Notes: generated by a model from the letters alone, not told the origin. A stretch of DNA of 64,000 bases from Calothrix sp. NIES-4105 (GCF_002368415.1 NZ_AP018290.1:8237717-8301716); one strand, 5' to 3'; positions 43,939 to 53,087 are shown, counted from the first letter of the stretch. Translations and numbers: made by a program.

Positions 43939-44289
43939 ATGCCAGGATTAAAGATATCCGACTTGAGTTTTTGTGAAGTAGTAGCAGAGAAAGAGATTGA
44001 TGTTAAAGGTGGATTGACTATTGCGGGACTTACGTCTACCGGGGTAGTACCCTTATTAAGGAGATTTATGTCTGGTCTAAGTGAGTTAGATAGTGTAAGT
44101 GACGTACCTTTAGAGGTAAAATATTCTACTTCCGAAGATGGAAGTACTGTCGAGAAGCTTGAAAATAAAAGCGCCGGCATTTCTGGATTACAAGTCACAA
44201 GTCAAGATGGCAGAACCAAATTTAGTATGTTAACTGGTAACAACTTTCAGTTTGCTTCTGCATCAACTATCCAATTGTCTGACTCCTAG
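43939..44289 (+). CDS. Double-glycine leader peptide gene 4
   Basis: 116 residues, ATG 43939, GAGGTG upstream. The leader (1-25) M-P-G-L-K-I-S-D-L-S-F-C-E-V ends D-V-K-G-G. The core is Ser/Thr/Gly-rich and similar to that of the gene at 39745 (G-S-T-V-E-K-L-E-N-K-S-A-G-I-S-G). Substrate candidate for the C39 transporters and the neighbouring GTs. Confidence 0.75.
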   Translation: MPGLKISDLSFCEVVAEKEIDVKGGLTIAGLTSTGVVPLLRRFMSGLSELDSVSDVPLEVKYSTSEDGSTVEKLENKSAGISGLQVTSQDGRTKFSMLTGNNFQFASASTIQLSDS

Positions 44290-44343
44290 ATTAATTAGAA
44301 AAAAAATTTCGTAAATTTTAGTTAAAAGGTGTGTTCCTTAATT

Positions 44344-44688
44344 ATGCAAATTGTAGATTTGTCCTATCTCGGTAATACCTCAGAAAACGATTTAATTTTA
44401 GGTTCTGTTAGAGCTACTGTCGCAGCTAACGCATCAGCCACAGGGTCTTCAACCACGACTTATGCATTAACAGATACTTTCGCCAAACAACTACGAAACG
44501 GTGGCGCCGTAGCAATTGGTACAGGGGTAGCTATAGCTAGTGGTAATAATCCTACAGCTAGTGTAGCAGTCGCAGGTGAGGGTGATCTTGTAATTGACAT
44601 AGATGGCTCTAAATACCTTGTTTCTAAAAACACTGCAATTGCCCTTGGTATTGTAATCGCAATAGATTACCCTCACACAAAGGGCTGA
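44344..44688 (+). CDS. Leader peptide gene 5 with Gly-Ser cleavage site
   Basis: 114 residues from ATG 44344; a GTG at 44329 is possible. The leader M-Q-I-V-D-L-S-Y-L-G-N-T-S-E-N-D-L-I-L-G-S ends with Gly-Ser instead of Gly-Gly. The core is Ala/Ser/Thr-rich (A-N-A-S-A-T-G-S-S-T-T-T-Y). It is a paralog of the gene at 52749, which keeps Gly-Gly. Same-strand between the GT41-like gene and a GT2-TPR gene. Confidence 0.72.
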   Translation: MQIVDLSYLGNTSENDLILGSVRATVAANASATGSSTTTYALTDTFAKQLRNGGAVAIGTGVAIASGNNPTASVAVAGEGDLVIDIDGSKYLVSKNTAIALGIVIAIDYPHTKG

Positions 44689-44806
44689 TAGGACAAGATT
44701 TAAAGTTCCTCTGATCAAGGGGGTCAAGATTTAAAGCCCCCCTTCCACGCGCTCTGTTGGGGGGATCAAAATTGATTAAAACTTTAAAATAATATCGACT
44801 TTCATT

Positions 44807-46549
44807 ATGAATACCGCAAATATTCCAGAATCTATTTCAGAATCTAATATTAAATCTCTCATCCAAATAGCAATGCAAAAGCATAAGTCAAATCAATTGG
44901 ATGAAGCAGAATCGATATATAAACAAATATTACAAGTGCAGCCCAACTCAACCCAGATTTGGTTTGCTATGGGTAATCTCTATCAAGTTCAAGGCTTATT
45001 ACCAGAAGCAGAAGACGCTTACAAACAAGCCGTTGCTTTACAACCAGATGCAGTACCAATTTATAATAATCTCGGTTACACTTTCCAGCAACAAGGTAAA
45101 CTCTCAGAAGCTATAAGCTGCTATGAAAAAGCTTTAGAACTACAGCCCAACTGCATGGAAGCTTCAGTGAATTTAGGTAACACCCTCCACGCTACTGGGC
45201 AGCTCTCACCAGAAAAACGACTTTACTACGCCGCTTTAAACCATCAGTTGGGTCTTAGGTTAAAAAAAACAGGTGATTTAAAGAATGCTTTTGCTTGCTA
45301 TAACAGAGCAATTGAACTCAATCCCAATTGCGGGGAAGCTTACATGGGCTTGGGAGAGATTTACCAAATACAGCAGAATTCAAAAGAAGCGGTTGCATTT
45401 TATCGGCAAGGGTTAAAGCTGATTAATTCTCATTATGCCGTAGCAGTTGAATCTGGCGAGGAGGATGCACAAACAAATCAACAAACACTCGTTACACCCC
45501 CGATAACCCTTGGTGAGGTAACTGTTGGTAACTATAGTTTTCCTACAATTTCTCCAGTCGCAGATCATACAGAGTTGCGCCCCTTCTGGAGTGTGGTAAT
45601 AACTGTATACAATCGCACCGACTATCTACTTGAATGCCTTGCAAGCGTTCTAGCACAATGGCAGGGTCAAGAACAGATGGAAATCATTGTCATTGATGAT
45701 GCCAGTACAACGCCAGTGTTTGAAGTTGTCGATAGTATTGGACGAGGAATAATCCGCTACTATCGGAACCCGGACAATCTCGGTCTACCAGGAAATTGGA
45801 ATGCTGGAATTGCCCTGACTCGCGGTCGCTGGATTCATTTACTTCATGACGACGACTATATCCTCCCAGGTTTTTACTCTCGATTGCAAGAAAGCTTAGA
45901 GGGATGTACTGATACCGTCGGGGCAGCTTTTACTGGTTATCAAAATATCAATGAGCAAGGGGAAGTAATTTTTCGCCAACAAGCTTACGGTCAGCAGCGA
46001 GGAATCGCTCAAAATTGGCTCTCTAGGATTGGTGTTGCAAATTTATTGAACATGCCAGCGGTAGTTATTCGTCGAACAGCCCACGAACGACTGGGAGTAT
46101 ATCATCCCGAACTGACCTACACTAGTGACTGGGAACTCTACATACGCATTGCCGCTAGTTACGATTGGTGGTACGAACCGGAAATTTTGGCTCGCTACCG
46201 TCAACATTCCCAAAGTAAAACAACTGAACTACTATTATCTGGGACGCAAATGACATCAATCCGTAGCGCGCTCCAAATCTCGGAAAGTTACCTTCCTGCT
46301 AACTGCTGTGCAGAAATTACAACCCAAGCTCGGAAGCATTACTTTAATTATTGTCTGCAATCCACGGTAATTCCGCTACAGGATGGCAATTTAGCTGCTG
46401 CTTGGCAGATGTTGGAAGAGGCTTTGAAAATAGATCGTAGTCCGGAAGCGGTATTAGAGCTATTTACCTGGTTAACAAGAGAAGAATTCGCTCCCTTACG
46501 GAGGGAAATTGCCTCTAGACTAACTTTACTTCCTCAACATTCTCAATAG
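44807..46549 (+). CDS. TPR protein with C-terminal GT2 glycosyltransferase domain
   Basis: 580 residues. About five TPR units at 15-220, a linker with V-T-P-P-I-T-L-G-E-V-T-V-G near 235, and a GT2 domain (about 265-500) with W-S-V-V-I-T-V-Y-N-R-T-D-Y near 265, I-I-V-I-D-D-A-S near 298 and the donor/metal motif L-L-H-D-D-D-Y near 347. The C-terminal part (about 500-580) is helical. Similar in layout to the C-terminal half of the next protein. It likely transfers a sugar to a peptide or glycan; acceptor unknown. Confidence 0.82.
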   Translation: MNTANIPESISESNIKSLIQIAMQKHKSNQLDEAESIYKQILQVQPNSTQIWFAMGNLYQVQGLLPEAEDAYKQAVALQPDAVPIYNNLGYTFQQQGKLSEAISCYEKALELQPNCMEASVNLGNTLHATGQLSPEKRLYYAALNHQLGLRLKKTGDLKNAFACYNRAIELNPNCGEAYMGLGEIYQIQQNSKEAVAFYRQGLKLINSHYAVAVESGEEDAQTNQQTLVTPPITLGEVTVGNYSFPTISPVADHTELRPFWSVVITVYNRTDYLLECLASVLAQWQGQEQMEIIVIDDASTTPVFEVVDSIGRGIIRYYRNPDNLGLPGNWNAGIALTRGRWIHLLHDDDYILPGFYSRLQESLEGCTDTVGAAFTGYQNINEQGEVIFRQQAYGQQRGIAQNWLSRIGVANLLNMPAVVIRRTAHERLGVYHPELTYTSDWELYIRIAASYDWWYEPEILARYRQHSQSKTTELLLSGTQMTSIRSALQISESYLPANCCAEITTQARKHYFNYCLQSTVIPLQDGNLAAAWQMLEEALKIDRSPEAVLELFTWLTREEFAPLRREIASRLTLLPQHSQ

Positions 46550-46695
46550 AGATTTCCGGTCAATTGTGGAGAGGACTTTTCACCGGAACGTCTCTACCAA
46601 GGTTTCAGAGAAAGCATAATTGTTTTCCAAGCCCGTGTTTAATAAACGATTGTTTTGTAAAAAGCAGATATTCTTTAGTTACAGGTGTAAAAGCT

Positions 46696-49596
46696 ATGTC
46701 AATAATTGAAGTTGAACACCCAACTATAAATACTTCATCTTTTGAGCCGCAAAATCGGAAAAATGGTATAAGTGGCTTGATGCGAGTTCGCGATGAAGAA
46801 GAATTTATTGCACAAGTTATCGAATCTTGGATTGATTATATCGATGAATTAGTGATTGTGTTTCATCAGTGTACAGACAAAACTCCACAAATCATCGAAC
46901 AATATCAAATAAAGTATCCTCATAAAATACGAGCTTTTCATTACTTACCACATGTGTATCCTTTTTGTACAAAGGAACACTTAGAATTAGATATAAAAGA
47001 TATTCATTCTTTTGTTTTTTATTCTAACTTTGGGCTAAGTAAAACCCAATATAAAATATGTGTTACAATCGATGGAGACCATGTTGGTATTACCGATCAT
47101 ATCAAGATTATTTATAATTATTTAAAATCACATCCTATTCAAGATACAGCTTTATTTTTTTCAGGAATTGAGCTGCATCAACGTCCGGATGATTCACGCT
47201 ACTACATAAATTCCGAATTGCCAGCGGTTGGAAATGGAGACCATGCCTATTGGACTGTCTCACCTCAACATATTTTTGGTAAAAATCCAAATCTTTCATT
47301 CTGCGAAGGTATTCAATTCAATGGGCTGACACACCATTATTTAGGCTTTATTTACTGGCATACAAGTCCTCTCAAAAAGAATCAACGCTCGATAAATGGC
47401 GGCAAAAATTTGGATGGAGAGTTTTTGGAAATAATCAGCCATATTGAAACGGTAGCTAAGAACCCAAAATTAGCTTTGTTATCTCCAGAACTCAAGCAAG
47501 CAAACAAAGATTTTCACATTGTTTCCGCTCCACGTTTCTCCATTTATTTCGATTTTGGTTCTTTACCCGATGTTAGAGGAATTTATATAAAAAGCGTATA
47601 TGAAACCCTCCAACTTGCTATTCAGCATCATCGGGCTAATCGTTTAGAACAGGCTGAACAAGCATACCGCCAGGTTCTGGAAACACACCCAGACCACCCA
47701 GAGGCATTACACAGTCTAGGCATCCTTGCTCAACAATTTGGTCGTTACCAGGAGGCTGAAAATTTCCTAAGTACAGCCCAAAAAGCACAACCTGGGTCTG
47801 TAAAAGTTTGGTTTAGTTTGGGTAATTTACGCTCTTCTCAAGGTCAACTAAAAGAAGCAGAGGAAGCATACTCGCAAGCGATCTCCCTCAAGCCAGATGC
47901 CGCCCCACTTTACAATAACCTTGGCTACTGCCTGCAACAACAAGGCAAATTAGACGAAGCGATCGCATTGTATCAAAAAGCTTTGCATCTTCAACCGAAC
48001 TGCATCGAAGCTGATGTGAATTGGGGCAATGCTCTTCATGCACAAGGCAAACTTTCCCAGGAAAAACAAGTTCACTATGCTCAATTGAATCGTAAATTGG
48101 GTCTTGCTCGGAAAAACGCAGGGGACTTCAACAACGCTATTGCCTACTATCGGCAAGCAATCGCCATGCAGCAGGATTTGTGCGAGACTTACTACAATCT
48201 GAGTATAGTGTTGCAAGAAAAAGGGGAATTCGAGGAGGCGATCGCGTGCTGTCACCAAGCCTTAAAACTCGACACCAAAAACTGGAAAATCTATAATCGC
48301 TTGGGTCTGATTTACCAGCAACAAAACAACCAATTTGAAGCAATCGCTCTTTACCGTCAGGGGTTGAATCTTCTTAATCCACACTACGCTCAAGCGGCGA
48401 TCGCCTACCAAGGTGCTGGTACTACTGAGGAAGCACCAGTGACTCCACCGATACCCCAAGGTGAGGTGACTGTTGGAGCTTATCAATTTCCAATGATTCC
48501 TGCGGTAGTAGATGCGGATAAACCGCGACCGTTTTGGAGTGTCGTCATTCCTGTGTGTAACCGCACCGACTATCTGCTTGAATGTTTGGCGAGTGTACTA
48601 GTGCAATGGCCAGGGCAAGAAGAAATGGAAATTTTGGTCGTGGACAATGCTAGTATACCGCCCCTATATGAACTGGTGAATAGTCTAGGAAGAGGAATAA
48701 TTCGCTACTATCGCCATCCGGAAAATATCGGTGCAGTAGGAAATCACAACGCTGGGATTGCGCTAAGTCGCGGTCAGTGGGTGCATGTCCTTCACGATGA
48801 TGATTGTGTTGTCCCTGGTTTTTACAAAAGCCTCCAAAAAAGTCTGGAAAACTGCCCGGATTCAGTTGGGGTAGCTTGTACGGGATTTGAATATATTAAC
48901 CAGCAAGGGGAAGCAATTGCGACAGGGGAAATTGTTTCCATATACGGCGAACAACGGGGTATAATAAAAGACTGGCTGTATCGAATCGGTGTTTGTGGTC
49001 TAGTTACTATTCCTGCAATGGTAGTTCGTCGCACCACTCACGAACGCTTGGGTGGTTATTACCCGGAACTACCTGAGATTTGCGACTGGGAAATCTTTAA
49101 ACGCTATGCATCTTTTTGCGATTGGTGGTACGAACCGGGAATTTTAGCTCGTTACCGCGAACATACTCAGAAAATGACATATGAAAATAATCTTTCTGGG
49201 AAGCTAGCCAGTGCTATTCGCCATGCGATTGAAGTTTCCGATAGTTACTTTCCGGCTTCTATACGCGCGTCGCTTACAGCCCTAGCTCGTATCCAAAACT
49301 TTAACTATTGTCTACAACGGGCAGCAATCCCCCTTCAGGCTGGCAATTTCACTGGAGCATTGTCTGTACTCCAAGAAGTAATCAAAATCGATAGCTCCCC
49401 ACAAGCCTTAGCTAACTTATTCGCTTGGTTAACTCAAGAGGAAGTTGCTCCGCTGCGAGAAGAAATTGTTTGTAGGTTGCTATTAACACCTGAAAACAAT
49501 AGTCAAGGCTCTACTAATACTGGGAGAGAAGCTGCTCTCCCAAGAACAAATGTGGTATTAAACTCTTCAATTAAAAATAGTAAATTAAAAATATAA
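46696..49596 (+). CDS. Double glycosyltransferase (GT2-TPR-GT2)
   Basis: 966 residues from ATG 46696. N-terminal GT2-like domain (about 20-280): G-L-M-R-V-R-D-E-E-E near 26, I-D-E-L-V-I-V-F near 50, and T-I-D-G-D-H-V near 125 (D-x-D). Then six or so TPR units (about 305-575), a linker P-P-I-P-Q-G-E-V-T-V-G near 590, and a second GT2 domain with V-I-P-V-C-N-R-T-D and V-L-H-D-D-D-C near 700. It resembles the preceding GT2-TPR gene plus an extra domain. This gene alone contains the three HIP1 octamers (GCGATCGC, about 47957, 48236, 48395) and no GGCGCC. Confidence 0.82.
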   Translation: MSIIEVEHPTINTSSFEPQNRKNGISGLMRVRDEEEFIAQVIESWIDYIDELVIVFHQCTDKTPQIIEQYQIKYPHKIRAFHYLPHVYPFCTKEHLELDIKDIHSFVFYSNFGLSKTQYKICVTIDGDHVGITDHIKIIYNYLKSHPIQDTALFFSGIELHQRPDDSRYYINSELPAVGNGDHAYWTVSPQHIFGKNPNLSFCEGIQFNGLTHHYLGFIYWHTSPLKKNQRSINGGKNLDGEFLEIISHIETVAKNPKLALLSPELKQANKDFHIVSAPRFSIYFDFGSLPDVRGIYIKSVYETLQLAIQHHRANRLEQAEQAYRQVLETHPDHPEALHSLGILAQQFGRYQEAENFLSTAQKAQPGSVKVWFSLGNLRSSQGQLKEAEEAYSQAISLKPDAAPLYNNLGYCLQQQGKLDEAIALYQKALHLQPNCIEADVNWGNALHAQGKLSQEKQVHYAQLNRKLGLARKNAGDFNNAIAYYRQAIAMQQDLCETYYNLSIVLQEKGEFEEAIACCHQALKLDTKNWKIYNRLGLIYQQQNNQFEAIALYRQGLNLLNPHYAQAAIAYQGAGTTEEAPVTPPIPQGEVTVGAYQFPMIPAVVDADKPRPFWSVVIPVCNRTDYLLECLASVLVQWPGQEEMEILVVDNASIPPLYELVNSLGRGIIRYYRHPENIGAVGNHNAGIALSRGQWVHVLHDDDCVVPGFYKSLQKSLENCPDSVGVACTGFEYINQQGEAIATGEIVSIYGEQRGIIKDWLYRIGVCGLVTIPAMVVRRTTHERLGGYYPELPEICDWEIFKRYASFCDWWYEPGILARYREHTQKMTYENNLSGKLASAIRHAIEVSDSYFPASIRASLTALARIQNFNYCLQRAAIPLQAGNFTGALSVLQEVIKIDSSPQALANLFAWLTQEEVAPLREEIVCRLLLTPENNSQGSTNTGREAALPRTNVVLNSSIKNSKLKI

Positions 49597-49609
49597 ACCA
49601 CTATAGCCA

Positions 49610-50866
49610 ATGCCAAATCTAATTAGTTCCAAATCAAATCAAGGTCAATGTTTATTTTGCAGTACAGAGTTACGTCACACATTTGTCGATTTGGGAATGT
49701 CTCCTCCTTGTGAAAGCTATCGCCAACCAAAACAGCAAAACGAAATGGAGCCTTTTTATCCACTGCATGTTTATGTTTGCGAAAAATGTTATTTAGCACA
49801 ACTTCAGGAATACATTAATCCTGAAAATATCTTTAGCGACTACGCCTATTTTTCCTCCTACTCTGATAGCTGGTTGCAACACGCTAAAAACTACGTTGAT
49901 ATGGTGACAGAGCGTTTCCAATTACACGACCAGAGTCAGGTAGTGGAAATTGCTAGTAACGATGGTTATTTGTTGCAATACTTTGTTGCCAAAGCTATAC
50001 CGACACTGGGAATAGAGCCAGCTGCAAATATTGCTAAGGTAGCAATCAAAAAAGGTATTCCCACAGCCGTCAAGTTCTTTGGAGAACAGACAGCCAGGGA
50101 ACTAGCAAAAGAAAGACTACACGCTGATTTATTGCTAGGTAACAATGTTCTAGCTCATACCCCCTATCTCAATGATTTTGTTAAAGGAATGAAAATTATC
50201 CTCAAACCGCATGGAATAATTACAATGGAATTTCCCTACCTGATGCGGTTAATGGAGGAAAATCAGTTTGATACTATCTACCACGAACACTTTTCTTATT
50301 TCTCTTTCATGACTGTAGAAAATGTTTTTGCTGCACATGGTTTAACGATTTTTGATGTTGAAGAATTGCCTACTCATGGTGGCTCTTTGAGAATTTATGC
50401 TCGTCATACAGAAAATTATTCTCAACCTGTGAGCGAAAACGTATTCGGACTAAGAGCGAGAGAAGAAGCGGCTGGTTTTACATGTTTAGAAACATATTTT
50501 TCCTTCAGTGAACAAGTCAAAGAAACCAAACGTAAATTGCTTGATTTCTTAATTCAAGCTAAACGCGAAAAAAAATCGATTGCTGGATATGGCGCCCCTG
50601 GTAAAGGCAACACTCTTTTAAACTACTGCGGTATCCGTACTGATTTTCTTGATTACACAGTAGACCGTAGTCCTTACAAACAAGGTCTATTATTACCAGG
50701 TACTCATATTCCCATTTTTCACCCAGATAAGATTCAAGAAACCAAACCTGATTATGTATTAATTTTGCCCTGGAACCTCAAGGAAGAAATTATGACGCAA
50801 ATGGCTCATATTCGGAATTGGGGCGGTCAATTTATTGTACCGATTCCTGAAGTAAAAGTTTACTAG
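49610..50866 (+). CDS. Sugar C-methyltransferase-like SAM enzyme
   Basis: 418 residues. N-terminal Zn-binding Methyltransf_13-type module (about 1-65; C-L-F-C, then C-E-K-C-Y), a Rossmann SAM domain (I-A-S-N-D-G-Y-L-L near 118 and L-G-I-E-P-A-A-N near 139), and a Methyltransf_14-like C-terminal domain (about 220-418; A-G-Y-G-A-P-G-K-G-N near 325). This architecture is that of NDP-hexose C-methyltransferases (TylC3/EvaC type). It starts 13 bases after the GT gene and is followed by a nucleotidyltransferase, so a modified sugar may be made here. Confidence 0.85.
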   Translation: MPNLISSKSNQGQCLFCSTELRHTFVDLGMSPPCESYRQPKQQNEMEPFYPLHVYVCEKCYLAQLQEYINPENIFSDYAYFSSYSDSWLQHAKNYVDMVTERFQLHDQSQVVEIASNDGYLLQYFVAKAIPTLGIEPAANIAKVAIKKGIPTAVKFFGEQTARELAKERLHADLLLGNNVLAHTPYLNDFVKGMKIILKPHGIITMEFPYLMRLMEENQFDTIYHEHFSYFSFMTVENVFAAHGLTIFDVEELPTHGGSLRIYARHTENYSQPVSENVFGLRAREEAAGFTCLETYFSFSEQVKETKRKLLDFLIQAKREKKSIAGYGAPGKGNTLLNYCGIRTDFLDYTVDRSPYKQGLLLPGTHIPIFHPDKIQETKPDYVLILPWNLKEEIMTQMAHIRNWGGQFIVPIPEVKVY

Positions 50867-50923
50867 TTTATTAATATTAATGCATTTATAAATATTTATT
50901 GCATAAAAAAGGAGAATAATAAA

Positions 50924-51721
50924 ATGAAAGTTGTTTTATTTTGTGGCGGATTAGGAACTAGAATGAGAGACTATTCTGAAACAATTCCTAAACCAATGGT
51001 CAATATTGGATATCGACCGATACTATGGCATGTAATGAAATACTATGCCCACTATGGACATAAAGATTTTATTTTGTGCTTAGGTTACAAAGCAGACATG
51101 ATTAAAAGCTATTTCTTAAACTATAATGAATGGCTATCGAATAATTTTACTATCTCAAATGGCAATAATATCCAATTATTTAATCGAGACATTCAAGATT
51201 GGAATATTACTTTTGTAGATACAGGTTTAACTGCCAATATTGGTCAACGTTTCAAAGCAATAGAACAATATTTACAAGGAGAAGACGTATTTCTAGCTAA
51301 CTATAGTGATGGATTGACAGACTTGCATCTGCCAACATACATTGATAATTTTCATAGCATTGATAAAATCGCCAGTTTTTTATGTGTTAGACCCAGCCAA
51401 ACCTTTCACTTAGTTGATATGGATGAGAAGGGTTTAGTCAAAGATATTAAAGATGTCAAACAGCGCGATATCTGGATTAATGGAGGATATTTTATCTTTA
51501 AAAAGGACATCTTTAAATATATTAACAAAGGTGAAGAACTTGTCCTCAAGCCTTTTCAAAGACTAATTGCTAAAAATGAACTTTTCGCTTACAAATACAC
51601 TGGCTTTTTCGGAGTTATGGATACGTTTAAAGAAAAGCAAATGTTGGATGATATGTATACTCAAGGTGAAAGACCTTGGGAAGTATGGAGAGACAAAGAA
51701 TTAGAGGTATCTCATGTATGA
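50924..51721 (+). CDS. rfbF: Sugar-1-phosphate nucleotidyltransferase (RfbF-like)
   Basis: 265 residues. It starts M-K-V-V-L-F-C-G-G-L-G-T-R-M-R (the G-G-x-G-T-R nucleotide loop), followed by P-K-P-M-V-N-I-G and a later A-N-Y-S-D-G-L near 125. Closest by eye to glucose-1-phosphate cytidylyltransferases (G-G-Y-F-I-F, E-G-E-E-L-V-L-K-P-F type). It should charge a sugar-1-phosphate with CTP or a similar NTP. The ATGA overlap with the next gene implies coupling. The base (CTP, TTP) is inferred. Confidence 0.82.
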   Translation: MKVVLFCGGLGTRMRDYSETIPKPMVNIGYRPILWHVMKYYAHYGHKDFILCLGYKADMIKSYFLNYNEWLSNNFTISNGNNIQLFNRDIQDWNITFVDTGLTANIGQRFKAIEQYLQGEDVFLANYSDGLTDLHLPTYIDNFHSIDKIASFLCVRPSQTFHLVDMDEKGLVKDIKDVKQRDIWINGGYFIFKKDIFKYINKGEELVLKPFQRLIAKNELFAYKYTGFFGVMDTFKEKQMLDDMYTQGERPWEVWRDKELEVSHV

Positions 51722-52368
51722 TGAAAATAGACTTTCACAAAACAGACGAATCAGATTACAAAATCCTTTGTCTCGGCGCCCATTGCGATGATATAGAAAT
51801 TGGCTGTGGTGGTACAATCTTAAAGCTGATTGAATATAAAAAAGTCATCATTTATTGGGTTATTTTTACTTCTAATGAGCTAAGATTATTAGAAGCAACA
51901 GCAAGCGTTAATATTTTTTTAAAAGAAGTAGAAACAAAGAAAGTTATCATCAAAGATTTTCGAGATGGCTTTTTGCCGTTCCACGGTATCGAGGTGAAAG
52001 AATGCTTTGAGCAAATAAAGCAAGAATTTTCACCAGATATAATTTTTACTCATTTTCGAGATGACCGTCACCAAGACCATCGCTTAATTTCTGATTTAAC
52101 CTGGAATACCTTTAGAAATCATTTAATTCTGGAATATGAAATTCCCAAGTATGATGGTGATTTAGGAATTCCCAATTTTTTCGTCCATCTCGATGAAGCG
52201 TTGTGTCGCCGAAAAATCCAGTATATATTGGATGCTTTTAAAACACAGAACAATAAGCAATGGTTTGCAGAAGATACATTCCGTTCAATGCTGCGAATTC
52301 GAGGTATTGAGTCAAATTCGCCAAGCAAATATGCCGAAGCTTTTTACTGCCGTAAATTATTTCTCTAG
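51718..52368 (+). CDS. PIG-L family deacetylase
   Basis: 216 residues. Start overlaps the stop of the nucleotidyltransferase gene (ATGATG at 51718). The metal site is recognisable: L-G-A-H-C-D-D-I-E-I-G-C-G-G near 23-36 (the A-H-C-D-D variant of the usual P-H-P-D-D) and H-Q-D-H-R near 118-122. Family members deacetylate N-acetylated sugars such as GlcNAc; here perhaps a sugar precursor or a glycosylated product. It ends 12 bases before the microviridin-type precursor gene. Confidence 0.85.
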   Translation: MMKIDFHKTDESDYKILCLGAHCDDIEIGCGGTILKLIEYKKVIIYWVIFTSNELRLLEATASVNIFLKEVETKKVIIKDFRDGFLPFHGIEVKECFEQIKQEFSPDIIFTHFRDDRHQDHRLISDLTWNTFRNHLILEYEIPKYDGDLGIPNFFVHLDEALCRRKIQYILDAFKTQNNKQWFAEDTFRSMLRIRGIESNSPSKYAEAFYCRKLFL

Positions 52369-52380
52369 GAGTACATTCGT

Positions 52381-52710
52381 ATGTCACATAAAGATGAACA
52401 AGCTTTACCATTTTTCTCCCGCTTTCTGGAAGGACAGTTCTGTGATGATTTGTCTGAAGAAGAAATGAATGAAATTAGTGGTGGTTTAAAATTAGCTGTT
52501 CCAACACAAAAGTTTCCTCCTGAAAATCCAGATGGAATTGTCACCACTTTAAGATATCCTTCTGACAACGAAGATGGTCAACCAATTCGTCCTCCTATTA
52601 CCAAAAAGTATCCATCTGACCATGAAGAATACGCTGTCACTAAAAAGTACCCATCCGAAGGTGATGATTGGCTTGCAACAACACCAATACCGTCATATTC
52701 AATCGAGTAA
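52381..52710 (+). CDS. mdnA: Multi-core microviridin-type (graspetide) precursor
   Basis: 109 residues, ATG 52381 with AGGAG at 52367-52371. The leader carries P-F-F-S-R-F-L-E-G-Q (10-19), the motif bound by microviridin ATP-grasp ligases, and ends I-S-G-G at 32-35. The core has microviridin-like repeats: T56-L-R-Y-P-S-D-N-E-D, T74-K-K-Y-P-S-D-H-E-E-Y, T87-K-K-Y-P-S-E-G-D-D-W, and a degenerate one at T42-Q-K-F-P-P-E-N-P-D. Known microviridin cores are T-x-K-Y-P-S-D-W-E-(E/D), with esters T to D and S to E and an amide from K. Three or four cores in one precursor is uncommon. The ligase gene lies downstream at 53187. Confidence 0.9.
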   Translation: MSHKDEQALPFFSRFLEGQFCDDLSEEEMNEISGGLKLAVPTQKFPPENPDGIVTTLRYPSDNEDGQPIRPPITKKYPSDHEEYAVTKKYPSEGDDWLATTPIPSYSIE

Positions 52711-52748
52711 CAATTCAAAATTAAAAATTAGTAATTAAAAAGAGGCTC

Positions 52749-53087
52749 ATGATGCAAATAAATGATTTGTATTACTTAGAAAATACTCAAGAAAATGAAT
52801 TAATTTTAGGCGGTGTTAGTGCTTTAATAGGAGCATCAGCATCAGCTTACGGAGATAGTACTCTCGCTATGACTGATACAGACCTTGAACTAAGGACTAA
52901 GAAAAACGGTGTTTCTAGGCTAAAGGGTACAGGAGCAGCTCTTGCGATTGGTGAAGACCCTACAGCTGATGTCTATTATGCTCTTGAAGGCTTTGATAAA
53001 GTGAAGGTCAAAACTATTTATCGAGAAGGAAAAAACTATGATTTGGAGATTGTTAATATCAAAGCGATTGATCGACCAAACAAATAA
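52749..53087 (+). CDS. Double-glycine leader peptide gene 6 (paralog of gene 5)
   Basis: 112 residues. The leader M-M-Q-I-N-D-L-Y-Y-L-E-N-T-Q-E-N-E-L-I-L ends Gly-Gly at 21-22. The core shares G-T-G-x-A-x-A-I-G-E-D-P-T-A-D-V with the gene at 44344 but has a charged C-terminal half (R-L-K-G, K-V-K-V-K-T). It lies between the microviridin precursor and the ATP-grasp gene, with an AGAGG ribosome site. It is a leader peptide without microviridin cores. Confidence 0.75.
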   Translation: MMQINDLYYLENTQENELILGGVSALIGASASAYGDSTLAMTDTDLELRTKKNGVSRLKGTGAALAIGEDPTADVYYALEGFDKVKVKTIYREGKNYDLEIVNIKAIDRPNK

